This document shows, in pieces, positions 1 through 6,543 of a stretch of 16,219 nucleotides of DNA. Made by a program: the position numbers and the translations under genes. Within the stretch, counting starts at the first letter, position 1. Every line of letters starts with the position of its first letter. Origin of the DNA: Acidobacteriota bacterium (GTDB taxonomy: Bacteria > Acidobacteriota > Terriglobia > Acidiferrales > UBA7541); contig PKWH01000091.1 of the NCBI GenBank assembly GCA_003131985.1, forward strand, positions 1-16,219. The letters are read 5' to 3'. Under the pieces are notes generated by a model. The model saw only the letters and a program-made list of their open reading frames with translations, was not told the DNA's origin and did no database searches.

Positions 1-282
1 CTGGGTATGAGCAACTACGTCATCGGCTGCCTGCCTGGATTCAAACGAGCGCTGGTTTGGTTCGGCGGGATTCATGGCGATCGCGTTCGAGGTATGCAAC
101 TAATGGCCTCCGCTGCCGAGCACGGACACTACCTTCAACCTTTCGCCAAAGTGATGCTGGCGCTTGCCTATGAGCGCGAACATCAGATGGATCGCGCGCA
201 TGATCTTCTCTCTCAGCTCGCCATTCAATTCCCTGCCAATCCTGTTTTTGCCCGCGAGATGGCGCTCTCCGCCAAGAAATAA
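1..282 (+). CDS. C-terminal fragment of a TPR-like protein (5' end outside window)
   Basis: The frame is open from the first base and ends with TAA at 280-282, so only the last 93 codons are visible and the true start lies upstream; the ATG at 7 is internal or incidental. The visible part starts with a hydrophobic stretch (YVIGCLPGFKRALVWFGG). A helical pair follows (residues about 35-80 of the fragment: AAEHGHYLQPFAKVMLALAY, then a segment ending in LAIQFPANPVF). The spacing of Ala, Leu and Tyr and the closing PxNP turn fit a tetratricopeptide or Sel1-like repeat. Acidobacterial TPR proteins of unknown function often end with this kind of 'AAEHG...FPDNP' module. It converges on the DUF4139 gene with only 13 bases between stop codons and no obvious terminator. 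No function can be given from the fragment; TPR assignment is moderately sure. Confidence 0.6.
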   Translation: MGMSNYVIGCLPGFKRALVWFGGIHGDRVRGMQLMASAAEHGHYLQPFAKVMLALAYEREHQMDRAHDLLSQLAIQFPANPVFAREMALSAKK

Positions 283-295
283 CGTATCGCTGTTT

Positions 296-1813
296 CTACC
301 ACTTCACGCGAACGCGATAGTCCAGCGTCGCAGTGCCGTTCTTTTCGACGGGAATCTCGAAGCTGATGGTTGTGGCATCCAGCTTCGTCCACTTGAGATT
401 CGAATTCACCACCTCCCAATCGCCGCCAATCGGCTCGCGAGCCTCGACGGTTACAGGCACGTCCTTGTGATTGCGCAAGGTAATCTGGTATTCCATTTCA
501 TACAAATTATTCGCCAGCTTCTTATAGTCCAGTTGCTTGCGCTCGCAAACGATGTCGAAGGCGTTGCCCACGTAGATCTTCAGCGTTTCATCTTTGGGTG
601 TGTGATCTATTCGGTCTTCGCCGACGAATTGGATGCCGCCTTTTGAATCCGCCTGATAAACACGCACCGTTCCCGCGGGCAGAGGCATGCCCAATCCGCC
701 TTTCTCGTCGTTTTTAAAACGGTAGTACAGCTTTACCGGCTCAGGAATGGCGTTCCCGATCCCTTGTTGATTGTGGTAGTAGTACGATTGGCCCTCGACA
801 AGGAGAAATTTCTCCACTGGCACGTTCGTTCCGGAAAGCAGGCTGATTTGCTTCGATTCGTTGTTCTGAATGCTGGTGCGCCGTCCGAGCGTATAAAGGT
901 GATATTCAGACATGCCTTCCTGCTGGAATTGAGGCGGCGCCGCCATCGCTCGGTCCACTTTCGCCGCTGCACCCATAGATTCGATCGTGACTGGCCTCAC
1001 TTGATGAATTTCGCCCGCCACGAGTTGAAGTTTTGCATTCACGAACGATGCACCGCTGTTGTTCGTTAGCGTCACCCAGCCATCAAGATCGCCGGTTTTT
1101 TCGTCGCGCGCAACTGTGAGCACGTAGTCTGCATTCCAATTCATGTTGTTTGTGAGATAGGACGCCTCAACCTTTTGAGATCCGGCGCCGGCATTATCAA
1201 GCGTCCATACGAGCGTCGGCCGGCTGTAAAGATTCCCGGGCAACTCGGAAAACCGGTACCAACTTGTGGGCATCCCCGTAACGATTTCATTTCCAATCTT
1301 CCAAACAGGTTCGTTGTTATTGTCGGCTAGCAGCAGAGCTTTCGTCTCCACCCACTTGGTCGAGTTGGCTTCCTCCTCGCCGCGCACGAGCGTGATCTCG
1401 CGTCCGACGTACTTTTGCAGGAGTTTCTGAGCATCGAGAAGGTCATATTCGTAGTTTTGTTCGACTACATTCAGCTTTGCCGGGTCAGTGAGCGAGCGGA
1501 AATGGACCGTAGCGGGCATGATCGAAGCCGCGACATCCTCGAAACGCAGCGGGAAAGTGCCAGATGCCAGGTGTAATTGCCGGACGTCGCGGATCAACGC
1601 GATGTTCGAGTTGTACACCGTTACGTTTAGATCGACCTGGTCCTTTTGGGTGGTGGTTGAAACTTCGACCGGCGCCGCGTGCTCAGCCGTCGCAGGAGCA
1701 TCGGCGGGTTCTTGAGGTGTGGCATGGACCCTCGTAAAACTTCCAGCCGAAAAAAACAAAAACAACGCTGCGAGAGCGCGTGCAACTGATATTTCAAAAC
1801 CGCGTGTGCGCAT
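296..1813 (-). CDS. secreted DUF4139 domain protein
   Basis: A 505-residue exported protein. The N-terminus has a basic start (MRTRGFEISVAR), a hydrophobic core (ALAALFLFFSAG) and a probable signal-peptidase site after VHA (about residue 31). Then comes a Pro/Ala/Glu-rich linker, and from about residue 60 a beta-rich region starting VDLNVTVYNSNIALIRDVRQL. This opening, followed by an extended beta domain with NMNWNADYVLTV and ending TLDYRVRVKW, is characteristic of DUF4139 proteins, whose biochemical role is unknown. Many homologues also carry a coiled-coil N-terminal part (the 'mucoidy inhibitor A' type), which I do not see here. The start is supported by GGAG eight bases upstream of ATG and a promoter-like TTGCGC-N17-AATACT further up. 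It is divergent from the zinc-ribbon gene and convergent with the TPR-like gene, so it is probably monocistronic. Confidence 0.85.
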   Translation of the reverse strand: MRTRGFEISVARALAALFLFFSAGSFTRVHATPQEPADAPATAEHAAPVEVSTTTQKDQVDLNVTVYNSNIALIRDVRQLHLASGTFPLRFEDVAASIMPATVHFRSLTDPAKLNVVEQNYEYDLLDAQKLLQKYVGREITLVRGEEEANSTKWVETKALLLADNNNEPVWKIGNEIVTGMPTSWYRFSELPGNLYSRPTLVWTLDNAGAGSQKVEASYLTNNMNWNADYVLTVARDEKTGDLDGWVTLTNNSGASFVNAKLQLVAGEIHQVRPVTIESMGAAAKVDRAMAAPPQFQQEGMSEYHLYTLGRRTSIQNNESKQISLLSGTNVPVEKFLLVEGQSYYYHNQQGIGNAIPEPVKLYYRFKNDEKGGLGMPLPAGTVRVYQADSKGGIQFVGEDRIDHTPKDETLKIYVGNAFDIVCERKQLDYKKLANNLYEMEYQITLRNHKDVPVTVEAREPIGGDWEVVNSNLKWTKLDATTISFEIPVEKNGTATLDYRVRVKW

Positions 1814-1839
1814 GGACTGTCTCCTCTGTGTGGAACTCG

Positions 1840-1868
1840 AGTATTTTCATTAATAATGGGCCGCGCAA
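1840..1868 (-). promoter_or_regulatory. putative sigma70-type promoter of the DUF4139 gene
   Basis: Read on the minus strand, TTGCGC (1868-1863) and AATACT (1845-1840) are separated by exactly 17 bases. A start of transcription near 1833 would give a leader of about 20 bases containing the GGAG ribosome-binding site. The matches to consensus are partial, so this is a moderate guess. Confidence 0.35.
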
Positions 1869-1893
1869 ATGCACAAATCTAATGCACAAATCC
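1868..1893. repeat. two tandem copies of a 13-base unit
   Basis: AATGCACAAATCT (1868-1880) is followed directly by AATGCACAAATCC (1881-1893); 12 of 13 bases match. The pair abuts the upstream edge of the putative -35 of the DUF4139 gene, where an activator could bind. It could also be a chance tandem duplication. Confidence 0.7.
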
Positions 1894-2025
1894 GTGGACG
1901 TAAGAAATGAGTTGTTCTGCCGGCAACAGAGAAAGATGATACCCGAACCGCGTGTTTGAGTTGCCTGAGGCTCGTAGCTCGCGTCCTGATATTAGCGACG
2001 GCTCGGCCGCCTTGTATTTCTCGGG

Positions 2026-2048
2026 CTGAAGACCCGCGCGCACTTCAG
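2026..2048. repeat. inverted repeat in the divergent intergenic region
   Basis: CTGAAG (2026-2031) and CTTCAG (2043-2048) are perfect inverted repeats around an 11-base GC-rich loop. The run GGGCTGAAGACCCGCGCGC recalls the short palindromic intergenic elements common in acidobacterial genomes, but with one copy in this window I cannot prove a repeat family. The 1814-2080 region otherwise holds two promoters and no gene. Confidence 0.35.
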
Positions 2049-2062
2049 GACCTCGCAGAACC

Positions 2063-2071
2063 TGCTAATAT
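2063..2071 (+). promoter_or_regulatory. extended -10 promoter element, probably giving a leaderless mRNA
   Basis: TGCTAATAT fits the extended -10 pattern TGnTAnnnT. Transcription would start about 7 bases after the hexamer, near 2078-2081, which coincides with the ATG at 2081. No usable Shine-Dalgarno exists between them. A -35 is poorly conserved (CTTCAG at 2043-2048, 17 bases upstream). Confidence 0.4.
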
Positions 2072-2080
2072 CTTCGCGGA

Positions 2081-2644
2081 ATGTTCAGCTGCCCGGAATG
2101 CGAGCAAGCTATAAACCAGGCCAGCGCAGTCTGCCCCTATTGCGGTGCAGACGTGACCAACGCGCCCGACGGCAGCGAATTCGCTAATGTCGGGGCACAG
2201 AACAAAAAAATAACACCTGCCCGTGTTGTGATTCTTCTCGGCGTATTTCTCGCCATCCTGGCGGCCACCGCGTGGTTTGCTTTGCCCTGGAAAATTTCGG
2301 GAACCCAGCCCGAGGCCGAAGGACGAGCGCGCCAGGCGCTCGGAGCTATTCAACAAACGCTGGCTGGATATCAGAACAGCGAAGATGGTTTCCCATCATC
2401 TCTGGAAGGTCTGGGAGATCGTGTGAGGTTCGAAGCAGAAAGAGCGCAATCCGCGCACTACATTGTGCAATACACTCCGGGCAAGCCCGATGCGAGCGGC
2501 CACCTGAAGAGCTACACGCTGACCGCGCGCGCGGGAAATTTCGGCTACATGAATTTTTATACGGATGAGAGCGGAATAATTCGGGGCACGAGCGAGAATC
2601 GCGCTGCGACGGTGCAAGATCCTCCGATCAAGCCGGAGATGTAA
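2081..2644 (+). CDS. zinc-ribbon, single-TM, pilin-like periplasmic domain protein
   Basis: A 187-residue protein in three parts. Residues 4-21 form a zinc ribbon with ligands C4, C7, C18 and C21 (CPEC...CPYCG), expected on the cytoplasmic side. A hydrophobic helix follows at about 47-68 (ARVVILLGVFLAILAATAWF). The rest (about 78-187) has an Ala/Gln-rich helix and then a DGFPSSLEGLGDRV segment and YTLTARAGNFGYMNFYTDESGIIRG, the arrangement seen in type IV pilin/pseudopilin globular domains: a helix, then a small beta sheet that reports a text-like 'TDESG' turn. There is no prepilin cleavage site at the N-terminus, because the zinc ribbon precedes the membrane helix, so it is not a normal pilin. 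Function is unknown. No Shine-Dalgarno is present; the start is supported by the extended -10 just upstream and by the position of the first Cys pair. Confidence 0.8.
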   Translation: MFSCPECEQAINQASAVCPYCGADVTNAPDGSEFANVGAQNKKITPARVVILLGVFLAILAATAWFALPWKISGTQPEAEGRARQALGAIQQTLAGYQNSEDGFPSSLEGLGDRVRFEAERAQSAHYIVQYTPGKPDASGHLKSYTLTARAGNFGYMNFYTDESGIIRGTSENRAATVQDPPIKPEM

Positions 2645-2691
2645 GACCTTCCTGATGTACTTCGCCGCGTGGCAGCCTTGAAGTAAAATCA

Positions 2692-4128
2692 ATGGTGATG
2701 GAGAAATGTATCGCTAGACGCAAATATTCGATTCTTCTGACCGCCGCGCTGCTCGCGGCTCCTGTGTTTGCCGGCGAAATCGGCGCTTCATCCTGCACAT
2801 CTTTGAGTTTGTGTCCGTGCTCGGATGTTGCGACTACTTCTATTTCCGTGCAGCAAAGCAGTATGCAGGGCATGGGTCAAAACGCCGGACAAATGACCAT
2901 GTCCATGCCGAATATGAATATGGCAGCCCCCGCAACTTTCATCGAAGAGATTCTTGCTCACTCAACTGCAGGAACGACCGCCGCACCCAATTCAACTCCG
3001 CATGACATGCTCATGGCGCAGAAGGGCGCATGGACATTTATGTTTCACGGTGTCGGGTTCCTTAATTCGCAGCAGCAAACCGGCCCGCGAGGTGCGGATA
3101 AAGTTTTCGGAACGAGCTGGTTTATGCCCATGGCTCAGCGCGATCTGGGCAACGGAACTCTCACCGTTCGCGGCATGTTTAGTCTGGATCCGGCGACGAT
3201 CACCGACCGGCAGTATCCGGAGCTTTTTCAAGTCGGCGAAACGGCATTCGGCAAACCCATCGTGGATGGCCAGCATCCACACAACTTTTTCATGGAACTC
3301 GCGCTGCTCTATGACTGGAAGCTGGCTAAGGATACGCTGCTGTCTTTTTACGCGGCGCCGGTTGGCGATCCGGCCATTGGCCCCGAAGCATTTCCCCACC
3401 GCGTTTCCGCCAGCGAGGACACGTTGGCGCCGCTCGGTCACCACCTGCAGGATTCCACGCACATTGCCGACGACGTAGTGACGTTGGGCCTGGCCTACAA
3501 AATTGCGCGCATCGAAGTTTCCGGATTCCACGGCCGCGAGCCCAACGAGCATCGCTGGGAAATCCAGGCCGGCGCAATCGATTCCTGGTCTGCGCGATTC
3601 ACGCTGAATCCCACGAAAAACTGGAGTGGCCAGTACTCCATCACACATCTCACGAGTCCGGAACAATTGTTCCCAAGCGAAGACACGCTGCGAATGACCG
3701 CGTCGGTCACGTACAACAGGCCGCTTCGTGATGGCACTTGGGGCAACTGGGCCACTACGCTCGTGTGGGGCCGCAATCGAAATTCACCGGACGCAGAAAT
3801 CTTTAATAGCTACCTGGCGGAGAGCACGGCTCGATTTGCGAATCACAATTACGCTTGGACGCGGATCGAAAACGTGGATCGCACGAATGAGTTGCTACTC
3901 GGCGAAAACCCCATTCCGCCCGGATTTCAAGAACATTTTCTGGCGCGCATACAGGCATACACATTCGGCTACGATCACGAATGGAATTTTATTCGCCACG
4001 TCTCGACTGCCTTTGGCGGCCAGTACACTCTGTACACGGCGCCTCCGTCACTCGACTCGGTTTACGGATCCCACCCGATGGGAGTTCTCACTTTTCTGCG
4101 TTTTCGCGCAATACCTTCTGAGAAATAG
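2692..4128 (+). CDS. predicted outer-membrane beta-barrel protein with Cys/Met-rich N-terminus
   Basis: A 478-residue exported protein. A signal peptide (RRKYSILLTAALLAAPVFA, cleaved after about residue 27) is followed by a cysteine group (C35, C41, C43, the last two as CPC) and a methionine-rich stretch at 58-77 holding seven Met (MGQ, MTMSMPNMNM). This resembles the copper-binding tails of periplasmic and outer-membrane copper-resistance proteins such as CopB/PcoB. The remainder has alternating aromatic and polar strands (GAWTFMFHGVGFL, LLSFYAAPVGD, VSTAFGGQYTLY) as in a barrel, plus His clusters (HPH at 195-197; GHHLQDSTH). The family is not one I can name, and the copper role is inference. 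It follows the zinc-ribbon gene by 47 bases. Start may be ATG 2692 or ATG 2698: neither has a Shine-Dalgarno, and TAAAAT at 2684-2689 would start transcription at about 2696, favouring a leaderless start at 2698. Confidence 0.7.
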   Translation: MVMEKCIARRKYSILLTAALLAAPVFAGEIGASSCTSLSLCPCSDVATTSISVQQSSMQGMGQNAGQMTMSMPNMNMAAPATFIEEILAHSTAGTTAAPNSTPHDMLMAQKGAWTFMFHGVGFLNSQQQTGPRGADKVFGTSWFMPMAQRDLGNGTLTVRGMFSLDPATITDRQYPELFQVGETAFGKPIVDGQHPHNFFMELALLYDWKLAKDTLLSFYAAPVGDPAIGPEAFPHRVSASEDTLAPLGHHLQDSTHIADDVVTLGLAYKIARIEVSGFHGREPNEHRWEIQAGAIDSWSARFTLNPTKNWSGQYSITHLTSPEQLFPSEDTLRMTASVTYNRPLRDGTWGNWATTLVWGRNRNSPDAEIFNSYLAESTARFANHNYAWTRIENVDRTNELLLGENPIPPGFQEHFLARIQAYTFGYDHEWNFIRHVSTAFGGQYTLYTAPPSLDSVYGSHPMGVLTFLRFRAIPSEK

Positions 4129-4210
4129 TTGCTTCCATCTGTTTGTGACGGCAGCTTGAGACCCCGACAGAGATTCCGCGACATTCAAGTCGGACCCATA
4201 GAAATCTTGA

Positions 4211-4219
4211 TGCTATACT
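4211..4219 (+). promoter_or_regulatory. extended -10 promoter of the tRNA-Ser gene
   Basis: TGCTATACT is a good extended -10 (TGn plus TATACT, five of six consensus bases). It lies 42 bases upstream of the mature tRNA 5' end, a normal distance for a tRNA leader. No clear -35 is seen, which is common for extended -10 promoters. The stretch 4129-4210 holds nothing else I recognise. Confidence 0.5.
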
Positions 4220-4261
4220 AGCGCCGCAGGCCGTCTGCCGAATAACCACTGGAATCACCAC

Positions 4262-4351
4262 GGAGAGGTGCTGGAGTGGCCGAACAGGGCTGCCTGCTAA
4301 GCAGTTATCCTGGCAAAACCGGGATCGGGGGTTCGAATCCCCCCCTCTCCG
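4262..4351 (+). tRNA. tRNA-Ser, anticodon GCU
   Basis: A 90-base class II tRNA. The acceptor stem is GGAGAGG (4262-4268) with CCTCTCC (4344-4350) and discriminator G at 4351. The anticodon stem is GCTGC (4289-4293) with GCAGT (4301-4305), around loop CTGCTAA, with anticodon GCT at 4296-4298 reading AGC and AGU serine codons. A long variable arm, as expected for serine tRNA, lies at about 4306-4326. The T arm is GGGGG-TTCGAAT-CCCCC (4327-4343). The next bases are CCG, so the 3' CCA is not encoded and must be added by tRNA nucleotidyltransferase. Confidence 0.97.
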
Positions 4352-4416
4352 CCGAATTCGACATCACAGATCCCCGCGAGCGCCTCGATGCCGTCATCTA
4401 TTGCTAATTCGCCTTT

Positions 4417-4442
4417 AGCGTTGCCGGTCGTTTGGCAACGCT
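4417..4442. repeat. perfect 9-bp inverted repeat downstream of the tRNA
   Basis: AGCGTTGCC (4417-4425) and GGCAACGCT (4434-4442) flank an 8-base loop, forming a stable hairpin 65 bases past the tRNA. It could stop or process the tRNA transcript, but there is no U tract on either strand, so it is not a standard intrinsic terminator. The rest of 4352-4500 holds nothing I recognise. Confidence 0.5.
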
Positions 4443-4503
4443 CTGCGCTGCTAAGTCACTGAAACACCTCCTCGCGAGTTACGATGACGGCCTATCGCTG
4501 GGC

Positions 4504-4543
4504 TTGCAACTTTTTGTTAGTCGCTATAATGTTAGGGCGACTA
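4504..4543 (+). promoter_or_regulatory. tetR promoter with overlapping operator (motif copy A)
   Basis: A perfect -10 hexamer TATAAT (4525-4530) follows TTGCAA (4504-4509) with a short 15-base spacer. The motif GTTAGTNNCTANNATGT lies at 4516-4532, covering the -10. In addition TAGTCGC (4518-4524) and GCGACTA (4537-4543) form a perfect 7-bp inverted repeat centred on the -10. Such symmetry over the promoter of a repressor gene fits autoregulation by the TetR protein encoded 50 bases downstream. Confidence 0.65.
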
Positions 4544-4592
4544 TCGAAAGTGGGCCAAGCAATCCAAGCAGCATAGCAGGAGGAAACGCATC

Positions 4593-5303
4593 ATGCGTTC
4601 CGCAAAGACCTCCGCAGCGCCGTCACTTCGACAAGGACCAGTCAGCGGCGGCGAAGCCGAAGCGGCTAGGACACTGCGTGACCATCCTCCAAATCGGAAC
4701 GCGCCGGTGATTGGCCTTCGGGAGCGCAAGAAAGCGCGGCTGCGCCAACAAATTATCGAGACTTCTCTGCGAATGTTTCGGGAGCGCGGTTACGACAGCA
4801 CCAGAATCGACGACATCGTTCAAGCCCTGGACATCAGCCAGCCAACTTTTTTCCGTTACTTCCCCAGCAAGGATGCGGTCTTGCGCGAAGTGGGACGCCG
4901 CGCTTTTGCCCGCCAGGCCGAGCGCCTCAAATCCGAGTTATCCAGCAAAGCCACCACGGCTGAACGCCTGCGGCGTTTTTATGAAACTCTGGCCAAGGTA
5001 ACGGAAGAGGGTCGTCCGCTATGGCAAGCGGTGATTGTCGAGGGCGCGATGGATCCGATTCGCTCGCCGGAATTGCGTGGTCCCGAAGAGGCTACAGTGA
5101 GCCTGCTTCGCGAGATCATCGCTCAGGGGCAGAAGCGCGGCGAAATCACGCGCGCTTTCCCCGTGATTCACCTCGCCGAGTTCATGGAAGGGCTTTTCAA
5201 CACAGTTGTCCGCCAATGGGCAGTGGATCTTCACGGACCACACACGTTGGCCGACCGCGTGAACAGCGCCGTCGAATTCTTTCTCCGCGGCGCAAAATCA
5301 TAG
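4593..5303 (+). CDS. TetR/AcrR-family transcriptional regulator
   Basis: A 236-residue repressor-type regulator. An unusual N-terminal extension of about 40 residues, rich in Pro, Gly, Arg and Ala, precedes a standard TetR DNA-binding domain: helix 1 at about 44-64 (RKKARLRQQIIETSLRMFRE), then GYDSTRIDDIVQALDISQPTFFRYFPSKDAVL, whose helix-turn-helix (about 72-91) carries the typical recognition helix SQPTFFRYF. The C-terminal half is helical and should hold the ligand pocket and dimer interface; its ligand cannot be told. The start is firm: AGGAGG at 4578-4583 sits nine bases before ATG. A copy of a shared operator-like motif lies over its own promoter, and two more lie before receptor 1 and the SDR gene, so it is the likely local regulator. 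The extension could instead be non-native if translation begins later, but no internal start has such a good ribosome site. Confidence 0.93.
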   Translation: MRSAKTSAAPSLRQGPVSGGEAEAARTLRDHPPNRNAPVIGLRERKKARLRQQIIETSLRMFRERGYDSTRIDDIVQALDISQPTFFRYFPSKDAVLREVGRRAFARQAERLKSELSSKATTAERLRRFYETLAKVTEEGRPLWQAVIVEGAMDPIRSPELRGPEEATVSLLREIIAQGQKRGEITRAFPVIHLAEFMEGLFNTVVRQWAVDLHGPHTLADRVNSAVEFFLRGAKS

Positions 5304-5360
5304 CGCACCACTTCTCCCGAGGCCGAACAGGAGTCTATCGTTCCGAGGCAATCGCTTTAT

Positions 5361-5382
5361 GCAGTGACACAAAATCACTTGC
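5361..5382. promoter_or_regulatory. imperfect palindrome upstream of the alcohol dehydrogenase gene
   Basis: GCAGTGA (5361-5367) and TCACTTGC (5375-5382) are mirror images across CACAAAA, with one unpaired T. It lies 36 bases before the adh start, in the 114-base gap after tetR. It is not a copy of the GTTAGT motif, so it may bind another regulator or be a hairpin between cotranscribed genes. Confidence 0.3.
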
Positions 5383-5417
5383 CGTAACTTTCCTTACTGC
5401 ACTCTGAGGTTCAACCA

Positions 5418-6437
5418 ATGAAGGCTGCTGTCCTGCATGATTTCAAGCAACCACTGACGATAGAGGAAGTCGAGCGCCCGAAACTCCACGACGATGACGT
5501 GCTCATCAAGGTGGAAGCCTGCGGCGTGTGCCATTCCGACTTGCATGTAGCGGATGGCGACTGGACCCAACTGGCAGGCATCGTGAAAAAGCCTGTGATA
5601 CTCGGGCACGAAATCGCCGGGAGCGTCGTTGAAAAGGGTGCGGCGGTGAAAAACCTTCAAATCGGCGATCGAGTGGGCGTCCCCTGGCTCCACTGGTCGT
5701 GCGGTGAATGTGAATTCTGCCGCGAGGGAAACGAAAATCTGTGTGTGAAGCAGAAGATTACCGGCGTCACGGTGGACGGAGGCTTCGCGGAATTTGTGAA
5801 GGCCCCGGCGAGTCATGCAACGAAGATTCCGGAGAATCTCTCCTTTGTCGAGGCGGCGCCACTGTTCTGCGCTGGGGTCACGGTCTATCGCGCGATAAAG
5901 CATGCGAAGATTTCGCGCGGCCAACGCCTTGCAGTGTTCGGCATAGGAGGCTTGGGACACATCGCTGTCCAGATCGGGCGCGCTTTGGGAGCGGAAATTA
6001 CTGCGATCGATATTTCGGATGAAAAGTTAGCTCTCGCTAAATCGCTCGGTGCTTCGAACACCCTTAATGCCGCCTCCACCGACGTGGTAAAGGCGCTGCG
6101 CGGCAAAGGTGGAGTCCACGTGGCGCTTGTGGCTTCGGCGGCTACCGCGGCCTACGATCAAGCATTTTATTGCTTGCGGCCAACCGGAACCCTACTGGCG
6201 GTGGGCTTGCCGGCAAGAGATATTTGCTTTCCGCCAATCATGATGGCCGCCGGTGAAGTCCGCATCCAGGCGAGTGCGGTAGGTACCCGGCAAGACCTAA
6301 CCGAGATTCTGGCTATGGCAGCAGCCGGAGAAGTTCGCTGCTTAACCGCTACGCGCCCACTCGCGCAAGCAAACCAGGTTTTGGATGAACTGCGCCATGG
6401 GAGGGTCCCCGGCCGCGTCGTGCTCACCTGCCCCTAG
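5418..6437 (+). CDS. zinc-dependent alcohol dehydrogenase (MDR superfamily)
   Basis: A 339-residue NAD(P)-dependent alcohol dehydrogenase of the bacterial AdhP/yeast ADH type, which oxidises primary alcohols or reduces aldehydes in the cytoplasm. Catalytic zinc ligands are present: C38 (in CGVCHSD), H64 with E65 (GHE) and C151 (LFCAG). The structural zinc site is complete: C95, C98, C101 and C109. The Rossmann motif GIGGLG is at 175-180, and D198 at the end of the second strand (AIDIS) favours NAD over NADP. Length is normal. GAGG eight bases before ATG supports the start. It follows tetR by 114 bases on the same strand and may be cotranscribed with it. The physiological substrate is not readable from sequence. 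Confidence 0.95.
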   Translation: MKAAVLHDFKQPLTIEEVERPKLHDDDVLIKVEACGVCHSDLHVADGDWTQLAGIVKKPVILGHEIAGSVVEKGAAVKNLQIGDRVGVPWLHWSCGECEFCREGNENLCVKQKITGVTVDGGFAEFVKAPASHATKIPENLSFVEAAPLFCAGVTVYRAIKHAKISRGQRLAVFGIGGLGHIAVQIGRALGAEITAIDISDEKLALAKSLGASNTLNAASTDVVKALRGKGGVHVALVASAATAAYDQAFYCLRPTGTLLAVGLPARDICFPPIMMAAGEVRIQASAVGTRQDLTEILAMAAAGEVRCLTATRPLAQANQVLDELRHGRVPGRVVLTCP

Positions 6438-6478
6438 AGCCCCTTATTTGGGAATGCCATTCCGCCAGAGTTCATTAA

Positions 6479-6491
6479 GCCGGTGCCCGGC
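6479..6491 (+). terminator. possible weak transcription-stop hairpin after adh
   Basis: GCCGG-TGC-CCGGC forms a 5-bp GC stem 41 bases after the adh stop codon. No U tract follows, so a terminator role is weak. The surrounding 6438-6700 gap contains no gene; it carries this hairpin, motif copy B and the leader hairpins of receptor 1. Confidence 0.2.
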
Positions 6492-6543
6492 TGTTGCTAG
6501 AGTAGTACACGTTAACTAGCTTCCCCGATTCGACAATCTCGCC

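Noticed and set aside
164..646. Plus-strand open frame of 160 codons
   Set aside because: It crosses from the TPR-like gene into the antisense of the DUF4139 gene, has no ribosome site and no recognisable protein pattern.
2992..3666. Minus-strand open frame of 224 codons inside the Met-rich barrel gene
   Set aside because: Arg/Gly-rich composition typical of an antisense shadow in GC-rich DNA; the plus-strand protein has a signal peptide and coherent strands.
4262..4351. tRNA gene as an integration site for a genomic island carrying the right-hand cluster
   Set aside because: No integrase, no repeated tRNA 3' end and no mobility gene is seen in the window; it cannot be excluded beyond 16219.
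5394..5960. Minus-strand open frame of 188 codons
   Set aside because: Fully antisense to the alcohol dehydrogenase, whose zinc and cofactor motifs are intact.
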